A stretch of 11,507 nucleotides of DNA from Verrucomicrobiota bacterium (GCA_017302195.1 JAFLEG010000063.1:1-11507); one strand, 5' to 3'; shown: positions 1 to 6,971, numbered from the stretch's first letter. A program made the numbers and translations. Notes: a model not told the origin generated them from the sequence alone.

Positions 1-125
1 TTCAGAACAGCCGCGATCGAGCCCCGCTCCTGGATCGCGAACACGGCAATCGGCAGGTTCGCGTCGCGCGCGAGCGCGAAGGCCGCCGTATCCATAACCT
101 TGAGGTCCCGGCGGATCACCTCGTC
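1..125 (-). other. pyrH: UMP kinase (PyrH) C-terminal segment joined in frame to the ABC ATPase
   Basis: Residues 198-232 of the frame that starts at 698 read DLKVMDTAAFALARD, then NLPIAVFAIQERGSIAAVL. The DLKVMD-x-x-A-x-x-LARD-x-x-LPI-x-VF pattern is the highly conserved C-terminal part of bacterial UMP kinase, which phosphorylates UMP to UDP in the cytosol. It is not found in ABC ATPases. The preceding DEVIRRD (bases 105-125) suits both families: ABC proteins of this type often have an acidic/basic helix there, and PyrH often has YDEVLRRD. The switch therefore occurs at a stretch of possible microhomology. The few remaining PyrH residues would lie beyond base 1. Family recognition is from memory of conserved motifs, without a search. 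Confidence 0.75.
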
Positions 126-698
126 GCTGAGGGTGATCACCTGGTCGGCGCTCTTGGGGTCCAGCGCCGCGGTGTGCTCGTCGAGCAGCAGCAGCTCCGG
201 ACGGATCCAGGTGGCCATGAGCAGCGTCAGCGCCTGGCGCTGTCCGCCGGAGAGGGAGCCGATGGCATTGTCGAGCCGGTGCTCGAGTCCCATGCGGAGC
301 GAGGCGATGCGATCCCGGAGCTCCTTCATGAACTGCGGCGACAGCGCCCAGCCGAGCCCGCGGGGGCGGCCGCGGCGGCTCGCGAGCGCGAAGTTCTCGG
401 CGATGGACATCGCCGGGGCGGTCCCGCTGAAGGGATTCTGGAACACGCGCCCGACCAGCCGTGCCCGCCGGTGCTCGGGCCAGCGGGTGACCTCCTGTCC
501 GGCGATGCGGATGGTTCCCTCGTCCACCGGGAACGATCCGGCCACGGCGTTCAGCAGGGTGGACTTTCCCGAGCCGTTCATGCCGAGGACCACGACGAAC
601 GAGCCGTCCTCGATGGCGAGATCCACTCCCTGGAGGGCGCGGACCTCGTTGACCGTACCCGGATGGAACGTCTTGCGGATGCCGTGGAGCTCAAGCAT
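1..698 (-). CDS. ABC transporter ATP-binding protein, 3' partial, fused to a PyrH-like tail
   Basis: The ATG at 696-698 opens a frame that runs off the left edge (232 full codons). It encodes the ATP-hydrolysing subunit of an importer, acting on the inner face of the membrane with the permease encoded just upstream. Visible motifs are Walker A GMNGSGKST (residues 39-47), the Q-loop glutamine Q87, the signature LSGGQRQ (149-155), and Walker B LLLLDEH with catalytic E174 followed by the D-loop ALDPKSAD. The text fits the COG1101-type ATPase that partners COG4120 permeases. From about residue 192 the expected ABC continuation (a strand, then the switch histidine as in VTHS/VTHN) is absent. The frame instead reads as UMP kinase C-terminus (residues 198-232). 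A protein without the switch histidine is unlikely to be a normal ATPase. The start lies 4 bases after the permease stop. ABC identity is secure; whether this exact protein exists is doubtful. Confidence 0.85.
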   Translation of the reverse strand, partial: MLELHGIRKTFHPGTVNEVRALQGVDLAIEDGSFVVVLGMNGSGKSTLLNAVAGSFPVDEGTIRIAGQEVTRWPEHRRARLVGRVFQNPFSGTAPAMSIAENFALASRRGRPRGLGWALSPQFMKELRDRIASLRMGLEHRLDNAIGSLSGGQRQALTLLMATWIRPELLLLDEHTAALDPKSADQVITLSDEVIRRDLKVMDTAAFALARDANLPIAVFAIQERGSIAAVL

Positions 699-702
699 GG
701 GG

Positions 703-1644
703 TCAGGAGGCGGGCGCGGGGTGATGCCGGGGGCGTGAGCGGAGCCGCTGGAGAAGCCCGGGCAGGACCAGGGCGGCGAAGACGAATCCGGCCGTCACCA
801 GCTTGAGATCATTTGGATTGAGCCCCCACCGCAGCGCGATGGCGACGAGGAGGCGGAAGAGCACCGAGCCCATGATGGTGCCGACGAGGGTGAGTCCGAG
901 GCTGCGGGCTCCGGTGAGCGCCTCGCCGATGATCACGCTCGCCAGTCCCCACACGATCATGCCGATGCCCATCTGGGCGTCCGCGAATCCCTGGTACTGG
1001 GCGAGCAGCGCGCCGGACAGCGCGACGAAGCCGTTGGAGAGCGCAAGGCCGAGGATGATGTGCCGCTCCACGTTCCCCCCCAGCGCGCGCATCATCTGGG
1101 GGTTGTCCCCGGTGGCCCGCATGGCGGTGCCAAGCTGGGTCCGGAAGAAGGCGTACAACGCGCCCGCCGCCAGCGCGGCGCCGCCCAGCGCCAGAACGGT
1201 CATCGCGGCATCGGACGGCGCCACCGGCCATCCCAGCACCGGCAGCGGCCGGCCGGCAGACATCCATTCCCCGAGGCGGTCGCCGTAACTGGTGAGGGTG
1301 CGCGCCTGCATCAGCGGGACATTGCTGCGCCCCATCACGTGCAGGTTCACCGAGTACAGCGCCGTCATCACCAGGATCCCCGACAGCAGCGCGTTGATCC
1401 GGAACCGGGTGTGGAGGATGCCGGTGACGGTGCCGGCGACGGCGCCGCCCAGCGCGCCGGCGAGGGTTGCCGGCACCGGGTGGACGCCCTTGACCAGCAG
1501 CACCGCGGCAATGGAGGCCCCGAGCGTGATCGAACCGTCGGTGGTGATGTCCGGCATGGAGAAGATCCGGAACGACACCAGCACCCCCAGCGCCAGCAGG
1601 GACAGGATCAGGCCGATGGTCAGCGCGCCGAGCAGGAGGGTCAT
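703..1644 (-). CDS. ABC transporter permease (COG4120 / TrpY-like)
   Basis: This is a 313-residue integral membrane protein, the channel-forming subunit of the importer. About eight or nine hydrophobic segments can be seen, starting with TLLLGALTIGLILSLLALGV at the N-terminus and ending near LVTAGFVFAALVLPGLL. Two stretches match the family of uncharacterised importers related to the pneumococcal tryptophan permease: DITTDGSITLGA after the first helix (residues 32-43) and the cytoplasmic loop GDNPQMMRALG (179-189), which probably contacts the ATPase. I chose the ATG at 1642-1644. It overlaps the stop of the upstream STAS gene as ATGA and gives a normal N-terminus, whereas an upstream in-frame ATG would add 15 arginine/proline-rich residues. 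The ATPase start follows 4 bases after the TGA, so the two are probably translationally coupled. The C-terminal tail (RLRSRPRHHPAPAS) is basic and disordered-looking. The substrate cannot be read from the sequence. Confidence 0.88.
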   Translation of the reverse strand: MTLLLGALTIGLILSLLALGVLVSFRIFSMPDITTDGSITLGASIAAVLLVKGVHPVPATLAGALGGAVAGTVTGILHTRFRINALLSGILVMTALYSVNLHVMGRSNVPLMQARTLTSYGDRLGEWMSAGRPLPVLGWPVAPSDAAMTVLALGGAALAAGALYAFFRTQLGTAMRATGDNPQMMRALGGNVERHIILGLALSNGFVALSGALLAQYQGFADAQMGIGMIVWGLASVIIGEALTGARSLGLTLVGTIMGSVLFRLLVAIALRWGLNPNDLKLVTAGFVFAALVLPGLLQRLRSRPRHHPAPAS

Positions 1645-2861
1645 GGGGCAGGGAGGACGGGGGCGAGCCAGACGGCGCCGCGGACGCACTGGCTTTCACC
1701 GGCGCCGCTGAGGCCCCGGGGATCGGACAGCAGGTGGAGGATGGCCTGGACCGGGGGGCCTTCGAACAGGCCGGTCACCGTGGGCTGGATCTCGATGCGT
1801 CCCTGGCGCAGCGGGCGGTAGGGGAAGACCGCGGCATGGATGTGGGCCCGCGGACCGGCGACATCGCCCAGGGGACGCAGCAGGTCGTCGAACGGTCCGC
1901 CTGGCTGCGCCACCACCCCCACCAGGAGGGTGGTGGCATCGCGGAAGACCCGCTCTCCGGTGAAGGACAGCCAGTCGCGGATGCCCGGAAAGGCCAGGCG
2001 TTCCTCGCCGGCCTGGGCGGGCGGTGCCGGGGACCGCCGGAGCGTCGCGCCCACCAATCCCGCGGTCTCCGCCACGGCGACAAACACCGCGGCGGCCGAA
2101 CCGGACTGCTGCAGCAGGGTGGAGGCGAACTCGGTCAATCCCACCGTGCCGCTCTCGGCACGGGCCTCGAAACGGATCAAGGCGCTCCAGGAACCCCGCG
2201 CCACAAGTCCCAGCAGAAGGCGTCCCTCCGGCACCAGGGCGCCTTCGCCCAGGACGAAGTCCGGCCGGCTGGAGGCGTCGCCCGGCTGAAAGGCCGCCAC
2301 GCCGGCGGCGGCCAGGAATTCGCCGCAACGCGTGAGGGCGTCGGCGGGGGAATCTCCCAGGGCGCCGATGCCGATGGCCGCGGAGTCCGCACCCAGTTTT
2401 ATCGCGGGTCCCATCTCACCGGCAGCCCCCTGACGCAGCCGCGTGGCGTCACCGACGGCAGTCAGCCGGACCCCTCCGCCGGGCAGCGGAAATGTGTGCC
2501 AGGTGGCGCTGGCGGAGGTCCGTTCCGACCCGGTGTCCTGCGCGGGTGCCGCACCCGTCGGCTCTCCCGCAATGAGCATCTTCAGACCGGTCAGTTCCAG
2601 GACGGTCCGCACCGCCTCTGACGGGTGGATTACCCCCATCAGCCCCTGGATGCCCCGCAACTGCCGGTGGCAGGCCAGCAACACCCGGAGGCCCGCCGAG
2701 CTCACGTAGGTCACCTCGGACATGTCGAGCATCAGCCGGTGGTCGCCGGCGCGCACCGCGGCGGCCAGCGCCGCCTCGACCGGGGGACACCAGGTGGCGT
2801 CCAGGCGTCCACGCAGGCGCAGGATCACCAGATCGCCGGAGGGTTCGCGGGTGATGTCCAT
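1641..2861 (-). CDS. STAS-domain protein with a large unrecognised C-terminal region
   Basis: This 406-residue protein has two parts. Residues 1 to about 98 form a STAS domain, the fold of anti-sigma factor antagonists such as SpoIIAA: an opening strand pair (LVILRLRGRLDA), then LMLDMSEVTYVSSAGLRVLL, then the closing helix. Ser55 in SSAGLR aligns with the phosphorylated serine of SpoIIAA, so phosphorylation control is possible. After a Pro/Ala/Thr-rich linker (about 99-115), roughly 290 residues follow that I do not recognise. They contain glycine-rich stretches (AIGIGALGDS) and no membrane segment or signal peptide, so a cytosolic location is likely. No STAS kinase or phosphatase gene is visible nearby. 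The gene lies 10 bases after the binding-protein gene and its TGA overlaps the permease ATG (ATGA, 1641-1644), tying its synthesis to the transporter. A role as a regulatory partner of the transporter is inference; the STAS call itself is firm. Confidence 0.8.
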   Translation of the reverse strand: MDITREPSGDLVILRLRGRLDATWCPPVEAALAAAVRAGDHRLMLDMSEVTYVSSAGLRVLLACHRQLRGIQGLMGVIHPSEAVRTVLELTGLKMLIAGEPTGAAPAQDTGSERTSASATWHTFPLPGGGVRLTAVGDATRLRQGAAGEMGPAIKLGADSAAIGIGALGDSPADALTRCGEFLAAAGVAAFQPGDASSRPDFVLGEGALVPEGRLLLGLVARGSWSALIRFEARAESGTVGLTEFASTLLQQSGSAAAVFVAVAETAGLVGATLRRSPAPPAQAGEERLAFPGIRDWLSFTGERVFRDATTLLVGVVAQPGGPFDDLLRPLGDVAGPRAHIHAAVFPYRPLRQGRIEIQPTVTGLFEGPPVQAILHLLSDPRGLSGAGESQCVRGAVWLAPVLPAP

Positions 2862-2871
2862 GAATCGGGAG

Positions 2872-4869
2872 TCAGGGGCCCACGCGGTCCACCGCCTGGA
2901 GCAGGGCCGGAGGCAGGGTCATGCCGACGGCGGCCGCATTCGCGGGACTGGCGCTGAAGAAGATCTTCGGGGGCACGATGAAGGGAATGCGCGCCGGGTC
3001 CTCACCGGCGATGACCCGCTCGATGACCTCGGTGGTCACCTCGCCGGTGTTGTTGTAGTCGCGTCCAAACGAGACCGGCGCCCCCAGCGGCAGCGTGGTG
3101 CTGTTGAGGCTGATGAGCGGGCGGCGCGCCTGCCGGGCGGCGCGGGTGATGGCATTGAAGCCGACCGACGTGAGGTTGTCGGAGATCTGCACCACGGCGT
3201 CTATGGGACGCGCCATCAGCGCGAGGGCGGCGTCGGACAGCTCCGTGGGTCCATTGACCGCCACACTTTCCAGCGTCAGCCCCCGGGCGCGGCATTCGGA
3301 TTCAAACGCCCGCTGGACATCCAACGAATTGGCCTCGGTGGGACAGAACAGCGTTCCCAGTCGCCGGTACTCCGGAAAATACGTCTGCAGCATCTGGAGG
3401 GCCTCGGCCAGAGGCGGCTCCACGGTCACGCCGGTGACCATGGGCAGGTGGTTCGTGGCGCTGGTCCCGGCCCCGGCCACCACGGGATTGGCCACGACCG
3501 AGAACACGACCGGAATCGTGCGCACCTTCTGCAGCGCCACCTGCAGGGAAGGCGTGGTGAGCGGCACCACGAGGTCGGCTCCGGCGGTGAGGACCGCATC
3601 GAAGATCCCGCCGAGGGCCGCCATGTCCCCCTGGGCGCTGCGGTAGGACAGCGTGTAATCGCGTCCCTCCACCAGCGGACTGCGCTTCCAGGCCTCGCGC
3701 ATCCCGGCGAGCGTCTCCTCGACCGGGGCGGACTCCACGTAGTTGACCACGGCGATCCGCCAGTTGCGGCCGCCGGGGTTGGGGGTGCGGACGGCCTTCC
3801 GCGGCTCCTCGACACCCCGGGCGTTGATCAAGATCCGGGCGCGCTCACGCATCGCCGGCGTGAAGGTCCAGGTCCCCTGGAGGTCCGCCGCCGCCGCCTC
3901 GTTCAGCGTGAGGATCTCGGGCATCACGTTGCGGATCGGCTCCGTGGCGGGATTCCGTCCATTAAGGACCTCCCCGGCCAGGTTGCCGGCAAGACGTCCC
4001 ACCTCGAAGTAATCGGCCCCCAGGTCAAACAGGGCGCCCCGGCGCACATGGGGCGGGATGACGGTAAAGACGGGGATGCGGCCCTTCCGGGCGGCGGCGA
4101 TCAGGCTGTCCGCCGCGGTGAGCACCGTGACGTCCCCGCCCGCCCACAGGGCCTCCACGCCCCGCGCCACCAGCGCGCTGGCCGCCTCGGCCACGCCGGC
4201 CGAGTTGTCCACCGTGGATTCCAGCAGCTCGATCCCCAGCCCGGCACAGACCGTCCTGGCCAGCTTCACCTGGGCTTCGGAGTTGGCCTCCGCGGCATTC
4301 CAGACCACGCCCACCCGCGCCAGGGCGGGGTTCATCTCGCGGGCCAGCGCGAAGGCCTCGGCGATCGGCTGCATGGTGCCATAGCCGGCGAGGTGCGCCG
4401 GATGGTTCAGCGGATCGTCCCGGTGGATGCCCACCCCGGCGGAAGCCGGATCGGACACCAGGGCAAACACGTGCTTGCGACGGGCGGCCTGGTTGGCGTT
4501 GGCCACGGCCTGGAGGGACACCGTGCTGATGGTGAGCAGCAGGTCGTGATCGTCGGCGCACATCTGCCGCGCGATGGTCTGCGCGACGGCCATGTCCCCC
4601 TCCGCATTGAACAGGCGCAGGTCCAGGTTGGTTCCCGGGAACCATCCCTTTTCGCGGATGCCGGCGAGCAGTCCTTCACGCCCCTGGTCGAGGACGGCCT
4701 GCGACGCGTGCTGCAGCAGGGCGACCCGGGCGGTCCGGCCCTGGGGCGCCGGAGAAGATGGCAGGGTGGAAGCGGATTTCCGCGATCGCAGGTCGGACAG
4801 CAGCAACACCGCCGCGGCCGCGAGGATGAGGGCCACCCCGAGCGTCAGGCGGCGCAGCGAGGAGGGCAT
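2872..4869 (-). CDS. Double-domain ABC transporter substrate-binding protein (two COG2984-like units)
   Basis: This is a 665-residue extracytoplasmic binding protein, about twice the usual length (about 330) of the TrpX-like family. Residues 8-25 form a hydrophobic N-terminal segment (LTLGVALILAAAAVLLLS) with a basic start. No lipobox cysteine follows, so it is probably a membrane-anchored or signal-peptide form rather than a lipoprotein. Two homologous units follow. The first runs from about 46 to 345 (opening RVALLQHASQAVLDQGREG, middle FALVSDPASAGVG, ending VMPEILTLNEAAA). The second runs from about 369 to 660 (opening RIAVVNYVESAPVEETLAGM, middle VVFSVVANPVVAGAG, ending FIVPPKIFFSASPANAAAVG). 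Both carry the family pattern of a pronounced strand plus a D/N-P-V/A motif in the hinge area. They are clearly diverged rather than a recent copy. It probably delivers substrate to the permease encoded downstream. The start at 4867-4869 places the hydrophobic segment at the N-terminus. It lies 54 bases after the ABM-like gene. Confidence 0.85.
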   Translation of the reverse strand: MPSSLRRLTLGVALILAAAAVLLLSDLRSRKSASTLPSSPAPQGRTARVALLQHASQAVLDQGREGLLAGIREKGWFPGTNLDLRLFNAEGDMAVAQTIARQMCADDHDLLLTISTVSLQAVANANQAARRKHVFALVSDPASAGVGIHRDDPLNHPAHLAGYGTMQPIAEAFALAREMNPALARVGVVWNAAEANSEAQVKLARTVCAGLGIELLESTVDNSAGVAEAASALVARGVEALWAGGDVTVLTAADSLIAAARKGRIPVFTVIPPHVRRGALFDLGADYFEVGRLAGNLAGEVLNGRNPATEPIRNVMPEILTLNEAAAADLQGTWTFTPAMRERARILINARGVEEPRKAVRTPNPGGRNWRIAVVNYVESAPVEETLAGMREAWKRSPLVEGRDYTLSYRSAQGDMAALGGIFDAVLTAGADLVVPLTTPSLQVALQKVRTIPVVFSVVANPVVAGAGTSATNHLPMVTGVTVEPPLAEALQMLQTYFPEYRRLGTLFCPTEANSLDVQRAFESECRARGLTLESVAVNGPTELSDAALALMARPIDAVVQISDNLTSVGFNAITRAARQARRPLISLNSTTLPLGAPVSFGRDYNNTGEVTTEVIERVIAGEDPARIPFIVPPKIFFSASPANAAAVGMTLPPALLQAVDRVGP

Positions 4870-4923
4870 CGGCGAAACGATGCGGGAGCCGGCAACGGCG
4901 TTTCAATGGCTTTCGTCGTCCGC

Positions 4924-5211
4924 TCAGTCATGGGCCTTCACCGGACCCTCGATGACCTCCGGCTTCTGGGTCAGCAGCTTCCCGGCGTGCTCCCGGACGT
5001 ATTCGGCCGCCAGGCGGATGGACTCATCCGCGCCGGCCTTGTCCTTGAACACGCTGACCGACACGCCCTCGCCGTTGCCGGTGTCGAGCCAGTAGTAGCG
5101 GATGAATCCCCGGGCCTTCTTGATGAGCGGCACGAAGTCCTCGCGGACCATGCGGTCAATCTTCGGGCCATCCTCGGGCTTGAAGTGGTAATGACGGACA
5201 GCGGCAAACAT
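4924..5211 (-). CDS. Small ABM/Dabb-type dimeric alpha/beta-barrel protein
   Basis: This is a 95-residue cytosolic protein opening MFAAVRHYHFKPEDG. Its length and layout (strand, helix VREDFVPLIKKARG, strand FIRYYWLDTG, strand GVSVSVFKDKAGADES, helix, and a C-terminal strand EVIEGPVKAHD) suit the antibiotic-biosynthesis-monooxygenase/Dabb group of dimeric ferredoxin-like barrels. The stretch VSVFKDKAGADES followed by RLAAEYVREH is typical of an uncharacterised subfamily. I chose the ATG at 5209-5211 because the fold begins there. An in-frame ATG 69 bases upstream would add a tail with no family resemblance. It is the first gene of the minus-strand operon, 54 bases ahead of the binding-protein gene. 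Whether it takes part in transport or is simply co-transcribed cannot be told. The substrate and any catalytic activity are unknown; many relatives have no proven enzyme activity. Confidence 0.75.
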   Translation of the reverse strand: MFAAVRHYHFKPEDGPKIDRMVREDFVPLIKKARGFIRYYWLDTGNGEGVSVSVFKDKAGADESIRLAAEYVREHAGKLLTQKPEVIEGPVKAHD

Positions 5212-5365
5212 GGCGGGTGTCTTGGAGTGGTTGGAGTGCAGGAACGCCGTGATGGAACCGCGAGCCGGCCGCCCTGTCACGGTCCAAGCGGGCGCCTCTT
5301 CAGAAGGCAGTGCATCCGTTGACTGTCAGTGGCCGCGCCGGCGAGCAGCCTCCAAATGGGGAGGG

Positions 5366-5541
5366 CCTCACACGACGGACACGAAGGGCGCAAAGGATCG
5401 GGACTTTGGGGGAATACGTTCCGCCTTCCCAAGGACCACCGATGGACCGCGAAGTCACTGCCGGGAAGGCGGGAGACACTGGTGGGACCACCCTCACCCG
5501 GATTCCGATTCCTTAGTGTCCTTTGCGCCTTCGGTGTGAGG
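5366..5541. repeat. Imperfect long inverted repeat with ACACGAAGGGCGCAAAGG-type arms
   Basis: The left arm is about 5366-5402 and the right arm about 5505-5541, with a central part of about 100 bases. Read on the minus strand, the right arm shares three blocks with the left arm in the same order: CCTCACAC at the outer end, CGAAGG..CGCAAAGGA in the middle (one-base indel) and ATCGG at the inner end. An 8-base indel and a 9-base indel separate the blocks. Similar purine-rich motifs (ACACGAAGG..CAAAGG) occur in intergenic regions of verrucomicrobial genomes as far as I recall; this is not verified. It may be a decayed miniature element or a paired REP-like unit. Confidence 0.5.
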
Positions 5542-5692
5542 CATCCCCGGGACAATGGCCGCAGGCCGCCGAGAAGCGCGGGATGCATCGTTCAGAAGGG
5601 TGGGGCGAGTTCTCAACGAGCCGTGTGCCTGTGGAGTCGCCACCACCCTGGGGAAGGATGAACGATGAGCGTTGAGGGATGAGATGAAGGCT

Positions 5693-5804
5693 GTAGGAGA
5701 CGAGGTGACTCTCATTTCGTCTTCGTTCGGGTCGGCTCTCGCCCAACGCGCCGGGGTCTCCATGGCATTGGGGAAAGCGTGAGCCTCCTGACGTCGTCTC
5801 CTAC
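5693..5804. repeat. 112-base segment bounded by 11-base inverted repeats (GTAGGAGACGA / TCGTCTCCTAC)
   Basis: GTAGGAGACGA at 5693-5703 is matched exactly in inverted orientation by TCGTCTCCTAC at 5794-5804. Weaker pairing continues inward if gaps are allowed (GGTGAC..TCTCA against the complement of TGAGCCTCCTGACG). The segment begins 18 bases past the stop of the serine hydrolase gene. It could be a miniature mobile element or REP-like unit, and once transcribed the arms could also fold at the 3' end of that message. There is no T-tract, so a classic intrinsic terminator is not supported. Confidence 0.5.
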
Positions 5805-5822
5805 CCATCGAAGCCGGATTCG

Positions 5823-6971
5823 TCAGGCGCCCCAGCCGGGCTGACCCTTGGCGATCTCCCAAAGCATCCGGTCCAGGCGCTGGCCGGCCTCGCGCTCCGG
5901 GCTGCGGGTGTTTAGCACGGCAGCCCATGCCAATCCGCTGCGCGTGTGCACCATCAGGCTGGTGGTGCCGGGCAGGCTGCCAGAATGCCAGGCGTTGCCC
6001 TCCCGGTTGACCGCAAGGCCGCAGGCGTAGCCGGGATTGGCGGTGCTGCCGGTGGTCATCCGCTTCAGGCTGTCCCGTGTGAGGATCGGCCCGGCTCCCT
6101 CGTTGTCCTGGGGCGAAAACAGACAGGCCATGAAGGTGGCCATGTCCAGGGCGGTGGCGATCCAACCGCCATGGGCATCCATCCGGGCGACCGGGAATCC
6201 TTCCGGATTCTCCCCGTCCTGACCATAGTAGTGGACCTCGCCCGGCGCGGTCTGGTGCGTGCCGATGCGCATGTCCTGGATGCGGGCCGGCCGGAGCACC
6301 TCCTGACGCACAGACTCCGGGTATCGTTCGCCGCTGACCATCTCGATGACGCGGCCCAGCAGGCAGTAGCCGAAATTGGAGTAGGCGTATTTCTCGCCGG
6401 GCGGGTTCTGGAGCGGGTGGGTCTTCAGGGTCCACCGGATCAGTTGCTCATGATCCATCCCGCGTTCCTCGAACATCGGGTCGTTGGACTCATTGCTCCA
6501 TCCCCCGCAGGTGTGCGTCAGGAGTTGGTGCACGGTGATCTGATGAATCCACTCCCGGGGCGACCCCTCGTCGGCGTACTGGCGCAGGAGGCCATCCGCG
6601 GCAAACACCCGGTCGTCGAGCTTCAGCCGCCCCGCCTCCACCAGCCGAAACACGGCCGCCGCCGTGAAGGCCTTCGAATCGCTGGCGATCCGGAACAGGC
6701 TGCCCGGGGTCACGGCCTGACCGGTGGCGCGATCCGCAACCCCAAAGGCGCCGTCGTACAGGATCCGGCTGCCGCGCCGGAAGGCGAGCTGGAATCCGGG
6801 CACGGAGAACGCCCTCATGTAGTCGCGCACCAGCGCCTGGGCCCCCTCCGTCAGTTCCCCGGACGCCGCCTCCGCAGCGACGCGGCCCTGGGTCAGGGCC
6901 GCGGCCATGAGTCCCGAACCGGCGAGAAGGCCGGTCCGCAGCAGGTGCCTCCGCGATTGCATTGTCTTCAT
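5823..6971 (-). CDS. Tat-exported serine hydrolase of the beta-lactamase class C / esterase family
   Basis: This 382-residue protein begins with a twin-arginine signal (SRRHLLR, residues 6-12, then a hydrophobic stretch GLLAGSGLMAAALT), which predicts export in folded form. The mature part has the three active-site motifs of the family in order. They are SxxK as SDSK (nucleophile S97, K100) in the context LFRIASDSKAFTA, YxN as YSN (Y197, N199) in the context GEKYAYSNFGYCLLG, and HSG (329-331) in place of the KTG motif. Length matches single-domain members such as D-alanyl-D-alanine carboxypeptidase-like hydrolases and EstB-type esterases. These motifs do not decide between beta-lactamase, peptidase and esterase activity, and no antibiotic role should be assumed. 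The ATG at 6969-6971 was taken; an ATG three codons later would also keep the Tat motif. It follows the methyltransferase gene by 40 bases on the same strand, so the two may form an operon. Confidence 0.9.
   Translation of the reverse strand: MKTMQSRRHLLRTGLLAGSGLMAAALTQGRVAAEAASGELTEGAQALVRDYMRAFSVPGFQLAFRRGSRILYDGAFGVADRATGQAVTPGSLFRIASDSKAFTAAAVFRLVEAGRLKLDDRVFAADGLLRQYADEGSPREWIHQITVHQLLTHTCGGWSNESNDPMFEERGMDHEQLIRWTLKTHPLQNPPGEKYAYSNFGYCLLGRVIEMVSGERYPESVRQEVLRPARIQDMRIGTHQTAPGEVHYYGQDGENPEGFPVARMDAHGGWIATALDMATFMACLFSPQDNEGAGPILTRDSLKRMTTGSTANPGYACGLAVNREGNAWHSGSLPGTTSLMVHTRSGLAWAAVLNTRSPEREAGQRLDRMLWEIAKGQPGWGA

Larger units (their letters stand above)
5212..5822. other. 611-base intergenic region without a convincing gene
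   Basis: The region lies upstream of the ABM-like gene and downstream of the serine hydrolase gene, both on the minus strand. Short open frames cross it, but none starts with a plausible ribosome-binding site or resembles a known protein. It contains two imperfect inverted-repeat structures (listed separately) and a GATGA-rich stretch at 5656-5690 (GGATGAACGATGAG, then GGGATGAGATGAAGG). The promoter of the transporter operon should lie near its left end. I could not pick out a clear -35/-10 pair there. Confidence 0.6.

Noticed and set aside
809..1699. A 296-codon minus-strand frame overlapping the permease
   Set aside because: Same strand but another phase. It is full of Arg/Ala/Gly without membrane segments, while the permease frame gives clear hydrophobic helices and family motifs.
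2722..5322. An 866-codon open frame on the plus strand across the binding-protein and ABM-like genes
   Set aside because: It crosses three well-supported minus-strand genes and encodes low-complexity Gly/Arg/His/Gln text. It is a shadow frame caused by high G+C at third codon positions.
5494..6435. A 313-codon minus-strand frame covering part of the hydrolase gene and the intergenic region
   Set aside because: It overlaps the serine hydrolase, whose three catalytic motifs are in another phase, and shows no domain of its own.
5823..6971. Possible antibiotic-resistance beta-lactamase
   Set aside because: The SxxK and YxN motifs are present, but the third motif is HSG and the Tat-exported family includes many esterases and peptidases. 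The sequence does not support a resistance claim.
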